Below the pieces are notes generated by a model. That model was not told where the DNA came from and ran no database searches. It saw nothing but the letters and a program-made list of their open reading frames with translations. This document shows, one piece after another, positions 60,002-64,000 of a stretch of 64,000 nucleotides of DNA. Positions within the stretch are counted from its first letter, which is position 1, and each line of letters begins with the position of its first letter. The position numbers were made by a program, and so were the translations under genes. This DNA is from Clostridia bacterium (GTDB lineage: Bacteria > Bacillota > Clostridia > Oscillospirales > Acutalibacteraceae), in the NCBI GenBank assembly GCA_900766585.1, contig CAAFVV010000003.1, positions 1 through 64,000 of the forward strand, read 5' to 3'.

Positions 60002-60526
60002 TTACAGCCTGCTTTCAAACGTGTCGCAGATCTCTTCGATGAAATCATACGGTAAACCACATTCCTGACGGTACTGCACATGGAGTCTGGTCGCCTGGAT
60101 GGCTTTTTTCAATCCGGGGCTTCTGTATTCACTGAGAATTCGATCGAAAATATATTTTGTGGCTTTCGCGCTGATGGCTCTTTTATAAACGGTTCCGTTC
60201 AACATGCCCTGAACGGCGTAGAGATACATGATGGCAGAATTTCTGTTCATACCGGTGTTCTCGACAATGCTGTCGGCCAATTCCTGTACGCTTTCGCCGT
60301 CGTGAAGCTTTTTCCCGCACTTGTAGCAGATCTCAATCATTTCATCCGTCATTTTTTTATAGGGAGCAGAGGTCCCCTCGGGGGATGAGCGATTTGCATG
60401 GCTTTCGCCGTTCATAGTCTGCAGAGCGGCGGAATGGCTGCCGACGGCTTGCTTTAATTCACTTACCTCATCTTCCAGCTTCTTGATTCGGGATAAAAGC
60501 TCCAGAATAATGGTTTCGTATTGCAC
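60002..60526 (-). CDS. Uncharacterised protein with N-terminal coiled coil
   Basis: A 174-residue protein. Residues 5-35 (ELLSRIKKLEDEVSELKQAV) form a coiled coil. A Ser-rich linker follows, then a helical domain from about residue 58 with MTDEMIEICYKCGKKLHDG and GMNRNSAIMYLYAVQGMLNG. This second part recalls the N-terminal helical region found before HNH nuclease domains in clostridial proteins, but no nuclease motif is present here. The GTG start has AAGGAGG 7 bp upstream. It is a single gene with a consensus promoter. Confidence 0.7.
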   Translation of the reverse strand: MQYETIILELLSRIKKLEDEVSELKQAVGSHSAALQTMNGESHANRSSPEGTSAPYKKMTDEMIEICYKCGKKLHDGESVQELADSIVENTGMNRNSAIMYLYAVQGMLNGTVYKRAISAKATKYIFDRILSEYRSPGLKKAIQATRLHVQYRQECGLPYDFIEEICDTFESRL

Positions 60527-60591
60527 GATCTAGCCTCCTTAAATAATTTAAATGGGGTGTATGCGTGGGTTCTGATTTGTTCTGCAAATTC

Positions 60592-60620
60592 ATCATAACA
60601 CAAACGACGGGAAATGTCAA
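60592..60620 (-). promoter_or_regulatory. Promoter of the coiled-coil protein gene
   Basis: On the minus strand: consensus -35 TTGACA (60620-60615), 17-bp spacer, TGT and -10 TATGAT (60597-60592). Confidence 0.88.
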
Positions 60621-60770
60621 TATGAAATTATGGTTAATAAAATAGAATGTGTTGTGTGAACTTGTTCTGTTTAATGAAATTGGCAATTGAAAGCGACGTA
60701 ATCCATTGGAACGACATTGAAAAAATTCTTGACAGCGAGACATAGCTTAGACCGGAAAGCACTGCGGCAG

Positions 60771-60810
60771 AAAAAGAACAGGGGAGCAACCGAAAAGTCG
60801 CTCCCCTGTT
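60771..60810 (-). terminator. Terminator of the beta-propeller gene
   Basis: On the minus strand AACAGGGGAGCGAC/GTTGCTCCCCTGTT forms a 14-bp stem with one G-T pair and a 6-nt loop, followed by CTTTTT. Confidence 0.9.
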
Positions 60811-60866
60811 GTGCCGTGACACTATGACCAAAAGCGGATAGCCTATACAGGCCGGTTGGCAAAAAA

Positions 60867-61907
60867 TCAGTTTGCCTGCTCGTATTTTGCGATATCCGTG
60901 GCGTAGCAGTACTTGGCGGAGGTGAATTTGCCGAATATGTACTTGTTTGTTGCCGATTCGCACATGGTATAGAGCTTCCCGTCGACGATTACAATTTCCT
61001 CTGACATAGGCGCAAGCTCGATATCGACTATCTGCGTGGAGCTGTCAAGCACATAGAGCGGAACGATCTGTCCGAGAACGGTGATGGTGCCCTCCTCTTT
61101 TTCGGCATTGTAGCCGATGATATGCGAGAACGACACTGCATAGGACGTGGAGAGATAGATCTTTCCGTTCGCATCAAAGCACATGCCCTGCACCAGAGCG
61201 GGGATGGAATACGCACGCTCGATCTTATCGGCAATGCCGAGAGGCGCCGTGCCGTCGAGCTTGTACGCCAGAATAAGCGCGGTGTTGTTATCTCCGGCTG
61301 CGGTTTTATACTTGTGCGAATCCGGGGTCGGATAATTTTCCTCACGATAGAATTCACCGACATAGATCGTGTCGCCCTCGACATGGGTAAAGGCGACGTG
61401 GAGCGAATCGTCCGCAGTCGATGTCTTGAACAGACCGACGGATTTCACACTGTCACCGTTCGACGCAGTGGCAACGTCCGCTTTATGAAAAGCGACCAAG
61501 CCTTCCTCGTCTGCGACATAGACAAAGTCGCCGTATACGGTGATGCCGCCGACGTGTCCTGTAAAGGCGCTGCCGTCTTCGTTGGCAAGATTCAGCCGCT
61601 TGACCTCTTTGCCGTCCGCTTTTGAAACAACCGACACCTGTGAGGCACCGCCGTCCGTCCGGTAGCCGGTGATCAGGAAAGTGCCGTTTTCGCTGTCATA
61701 GGCAAGCCCCTGGTGGATCATACCGTCGGAAAGTCCCGGGATGACAAACGATTTTTCGGAGTTTTTGTAATACCCGCTTACGGGCAGGCGGAAATACGCG
61801 CGGATACCGAGAAGCAGAAGAAGCACAAGCCCGATCAGGCAGCAAAGAATGATCGCTACCACTTTGAGCGCTTTTTTCTTTCCGCAGACCGCTTTTTTCT
61901 GTGACAT
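60867..61907 (-). CDS. Membrane-anchored extracytoplasmic protein, beta-propeller-like
   Basis: A 346-residue protein. A Lys-rich N-terminus (MSQKKAVCGKKKALK) is followed by one membrane segment (residues ~15-36), and an outside domain of ~300 residues made of repeated short strand motifs (GTFLITGYRTDGG, GDFVYVADEEGLVAF, GDTIYVGEFYR, GKIYLSTSYAVS, GKLYTMCES). The recurring G-x-[IF]-Y pattern suggests a beta-propeller of about six blades. The function is unknown. The ATG at 61907 has GGGAGC upstream; the frame to 61958 is non-conserved. Confidence 0.75.
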   Translation of the reverse strand: MSQKKAVCGKKKALKVVAIILCCLIGLVLLLLLGIRAYFRLPVSGYYKNSEKSFVIPGLSDGMIHQGLAYDSENGTFLITGYRTDGGASQVSVVSKADGKEVKRLNLANEDGSAFTGHVGGITVYGDFVYVADEEGLVAFHKADVATASNGDSVKSVGLFKTSTADDSLHVAFTHVEGDTIYVGEFYREENYPTPDSHKYKTAAGDNNTALILAYKLDGTAPLGIADKIERAYSIPALVQGMCFDANGKIYLSTSYAVSFSHIIGYNAEKEEGTITVLGQIVPLYVLDSSTQIVDIELAPMSEEIVIVDGKLYTMCESATNKYIFGKFTSAKYCYATDIAKYEQAN

Positions 61908-61981
61908 GACGTCAGCTCCCTTTTGCAATACAGCTTTCCGTTTTTGGCAAAACGTCAAATCAAGACGTCACAACCTAAACT

Positions 61982-62010
61982 AGTATAGCACTTTTTACCG
62001 AAATAGTCAA
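61982..62010 (-). promoter_or_regulatory. Promoter of the beta-propeller gene
   Basis: On the minus strand: -35 TTGACT (62010-62005), 17-bp spacer, TGC and -10 TATACT (61987-61982). The leader of ~70 nt holds a GACGT-containing partial inverted repeat. Confidence 0.82.
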
Positions 62011-62048
62011 TTGATTTCGGCCGGACATGTTTTTTACAATTTCCGCGG

Positions 62049-62083
62049 CAAAAAGCCAGGAGTGCAATATAGCACTCCCGGCT
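62049..62083 (-). terminator. Terminator of the carB-dapF gene
   Basis: On the minus strand AGCCGGGAGTGC/GCACTCCTGGCT forms a 12-bp stem with one G-T pair and a 6-nt loop, followed by TTTTT. Confidence 0.92.
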
Positions 62084-62099
62084 CAGTCTGCCAAAAAGA

Positions 62100-64000
62100 T
62101 CAGTAGCGGATGTCGCCCATGAAAATCAGCTTGGTGTCGCCTGTCAGGGTAACGCCGTCGTCCGTATACCGGACGATCAGATCACCGCCCCGCACTTTTA
62201 CAGTGATGTCGCTGCCTTTTTCGCAGTATCCGTTTTCCACTGCCGCCACAACGGCGGCACAGGCGCCGCTGCCGCAGGCGAACGTTTCACCGTTGCCGCG
62301 TTCAAAGACACGCATTTTCAGAGTGACGGGATTGACGACCCGGACAAACTCGGTGTTGACTCTTGCCGGAAACTCCGGCGCATTTTCAAACGCGGGACCG
62401 AGCGCTGCCAGCGGGAGCGTGTCAATGCGGTCACAAAAGACCACACAGTGGGGATTGCCCATCGACACGCAGGTCACGCGGTATTCCTGCCCCAAAACGG
62501 TGAGCGGGACGTTGACGGCGCGTTTCCCGGGAAATGTGCACGGGAGTGCCGCGGGGTCAAGCGAAGCGCGTCCCATCTCCGCCGTGACGGAGGAGACCGC
62601 GCCGTCGGTCAGATGAAGCGACAGCCGCCGCACACCGCTTTCGGTCTCGACGGTAACAGTCTCTCCGGCGGCGATTCCCCGGTCGTGCAGATATTTTCCG
62701 ACACTGCGCAGGCTGTTGCCCGCCACCTGTCCCTTGCTGCCGTCGCGGTTGAACACCCGCATGCGGCAGTCGGCAATCGCGCTTTTTTCCAGCAGGACAA
62801 GACCGAAGCCGCCGATCCCGTAATGCCGGTCGCACAGAGTGAGACTGAGCGATTCCGGGCAGGTGACCGCACCGTCAAAATTCTCCACAAAGATATAGTC
62901 GTCTCCTGTGGCCTCCATTTTGGCAAAGCGCAGCAGCGCACGCGCGGAACGCATGTGGTTAATGTCCACAAGCTCCGTATTGTCGCAGCGGTAGCCCGCC
63001 GCAATGATGTCTGCCAGCGCGTTGGCGGTGTCGAGCGAGGTGAAGCACGGGATGTCCGCCTGCATGGCGCGGCGGTGCAGCCTGACATAGAGATCGACGG
63101 TGGAATCATAGGCGGCGCCGGTATACACGATATAGCGGATATGTCCGCTGTCGAGCAGCGAAAAAACGCCGTCCTCTTCGGCGACGGAGGGGATGACGGT
63201 CACGTCGATGCCGAGCGTGTCTATTGCGGCGGCGGTGTCCGGCGTGGCGTATACCCGCAGTCCGAGCGCGTCCAGCTTTTCCGCGAGGGCGAGCACCTCT
63301 GTGCGGTCGTGCTCCTCAACACTGATCAAAACGCCCGTTTCTTTTCCGGGAGCCGGCGCCGCAGGGGAGTATCCCGCAGCGGTAAGCCCTTTAAACAGCG
63401 CTTCGTTCAGCGTCCGCCCGATGCCGAGCACCTCTCCCGTGGATTTCATCTCCGGACCGAGATAGGCGTTGGCATCGGTCAGCTTTTCAAAAGAGAATAC
63501 CGGCACTTTTACGGCAAAGTAGGGCGGGGCCTTGCAAAGCCCCGTGCCGAAGCCGAGCTCCCGAACCGCTGTTCCGGTCATGACACGGGTGGCGAGATCC
63601 ACCATCGGCACGCCTGTCACCTTGCTGATGTACGGAACCGTGCGGGAGGCGCGCGGGTTGACCTCGATCACATACAGCTCGTTTTGCCAGATCAGATACT
63701 GAATATTGACAAGTCCCTTGGTGCCGAGCGAAAGCGCCAGCTTTTCGGAGCAGTCAATGATGCGCTGCATCATGATGTCGCTGATGTTGTAGGGAGGATA
63801 GACGGCAATGGAATCGCCGCTGTGAACGCCGGCACGTTCGATATGCTGCATGACGCCAGGAATCAGCACGTCCTTGCCGTCAGAGATCACATCGACTTCC
63901 AGCTCGGAGCCCATCATGTACTTGTCCACTAGAACGGGGTTTTCGATTCCTCCGGCGAGAATGCGCCGCATATAGCGATGCAGATGCTCTGCGTCGTGGA
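62100..64000 (-). CDS. carB: Carbamoyl-phosphate synthase large chain fused to a DapF-like domain (5' end outside window)
   Basis: The frame is open through the right edge of the window; ~633 C-terminal residues are seen. The first ~210 are the second ATP-grasp domain of CarB (ELEVDVISDG, YVIEVNPRASRTVPYISKVTG). The MGS-like allosteric domain follows (KETGVLISVEEHDR to FTSLDTANAL). The last ~280 residues are diaminopimelate-epimerase-like: LRFAKMEATGDDYIFV, FNRDGSKGQVAGNSLRSVGKYL, CVSMGNPHCVVF, GETFACGSGACAAVVAA. DapF normally uses two cysteines. The second is present (FACGSGAC), but the first, normally MCGN, is Ala here (codon 62731-62733), and the next Cys of that loop is Ser. The DapF part may thus be regulatory or altered in activity. 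Confidence 0.9.
   Translation of the reverse strand, partial: HDAEHLHRYMRRILAGGIENPVLVDKYMMGSELEVDVISDGKDVLIPGVMQHIERAGVHSGDSIAVYPPYNISDIMMQRIIDCSEKLALSLGTKGLVNIQYLIWQNELYVIEVNPRASRTVPYISKVTGVPMVDLATRVMTGTAVRELGFGTGLCKAPPYFAVKVPVFSFEKLTDANAYLGPEMKSTGEVLGIGRTLNEALFKGLTAAGYSPAAPAPGKETGVLISVEEHDRTEVLALAEKLDALGLRVYATPDTAAAIDTLGIDVTVIPSVAEEDGVFSLLDSGHIRYIVYTGAAYDSTVDLYVRLHRRAMQADIPCFTSLDTANALADIIAAGYRCDNTELVDINHMRSARALLRFAKMEATGDDYIFVENFDGAVTCPESLSLTLCDRHYGIGGFGLVLLEKSAIADCRMRVFNRDGSKGQVAGNSLRSVGKYLHDRGIAAGETVTVETESGVRRLSLHLTDGAVSSVTAEMGRASLDPAALPCTFPGKRAVNVPLTVLGQEYRVTCVSMGNPHCVVFCDRIDTLPLAALGPAFENAPEFPARVNTEFVRVVNPVTLKMRVFERGNGETFACGSGACAAVVAAVENGYCEKGSDITVKVRGGDLIVRYTDDGVTLTGDTKLIFMGDIRY

Larger units (their letters stand above)
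60527..60866 (-). other. 340-bp intergenic region
   Basis: This region holds the promoter of the coiled-coil protein (60592-60620) and the terminator of the beta-propeller gene (60771-60810). The middle part (60621-60770) is AT-rich and shows no gene that I can support. Confidence 0.7.

Noticed and set aside
60658..60668. GAAC-TT-GTTC as a possible LexA box before the coiled-coil gene
   Set aside because: The half sites are 2 bp apart rather than 4, so it does not fit the Firmicutes LexA operator.
1..64000. CRISPR arrays, rRNA genes, complete insertion sequences
   Set aside because: No regularly spaced repeats, no rRNA-like stretches and no transposase frames other than the recombinase fragment were seen.

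Overview
The window reads as chromosome from a low-redox, high-GC member of the Clostridia, most likely an Oscillospirales/Ruminococcaceae-type gut anaerobe. This is inferred from PolC-type replicase, type III glutamine synthetase, the GlgC/GlgD pair, Rex, a U32 peptidase next to MltG, TTGACA/TATAAT-type sigma-A promoters with 17-bp spacing, and a Firmicutes-type LexA box. I see no CRISPR array, rRNA or complete prophage. The only mobile-element trace is a 5'-truncated large serine recombinase at the left edge, beside tRNA-Thr.

Layout. 1-1.8 kb: recombinase end, tRNA-Thr, and a small acetyltransferase behind a structured leader. 1.9-9.6 kb: one long plus-strand run: thyX, tmk, a DUF2156 protein, a GNAT, DJ-1/PfpI, 5-formyl-THF cyclo-ligase, mltG, U32 peptidase and an unknown protein. 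9.6-22.4 kb: a penicillin-binding protein, then the conserved pyrH-frr-uppS-cdsA-dxr-rseP-ispG-polC block (translation recycling, isoprenoid and envelope lipid synthesis, replication). 22.5 kb: tRNA-Lys. 22.8-26.3 kb (minus): iron alcohol dehydrogenase, flavoredoxin-like protein and SpoVB-like flippase. 26.6-30.4 kb: glgC-glgD-glgA glycogen operon. 30.4-37.3 kb: PepD with a membrane protein, nitroreductase, GlnN, a small membrane protein and a second iron alcohol dehydrogenase. 37.4-41.9 kb: a plus-strand cluster of GDSL hydrolase, galM, AI-2E exporter, DUF6062 protein and a DinB-like protein. 41.9-43.6 kb: an SOS-type Y-family polymerase with YolD. 43.7-47.6 kb: response regulator-histidine kinase-glycosyltransferase operon. 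47.7-50.4 kb: acn-rex. 50.5-54.8 kb: TetR plus two exporter-type ABC proteins, one of which is broken. 55-64 kb: a more accessory stretch with a ZIP transporter, a wall-anchored InlB-repeat protein, an XRE membrane protein, a VanZ-like protein, an uncharacterised coiled-coil protein, a membrane-anchored beta-propeller-like protein, and the 3' part of a CarB-DapF fusion.

The best leads are: (i) CarB fused to a DapF domain that has lost the first catalytic cysteine; (ii) the same palindrome GTTAGC-N4-GCTAAC at the ZIP transporter start site and directly before the small GNAT gene; (iii) an ABC half-transporter with three independent lesions; (iv) a LexA box inside the Y-polymerase promoter; (v) a duplicated Cx2C...Cx2H pattern in the DUF6062 protein; (vi) a membrane-bound XRE regulator with a palindrome spanning its own promoter; and (vii) direct repeats before a two-component/glycosyltransferase operon. 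All functional statements come from reading motifs; no database search was possible.
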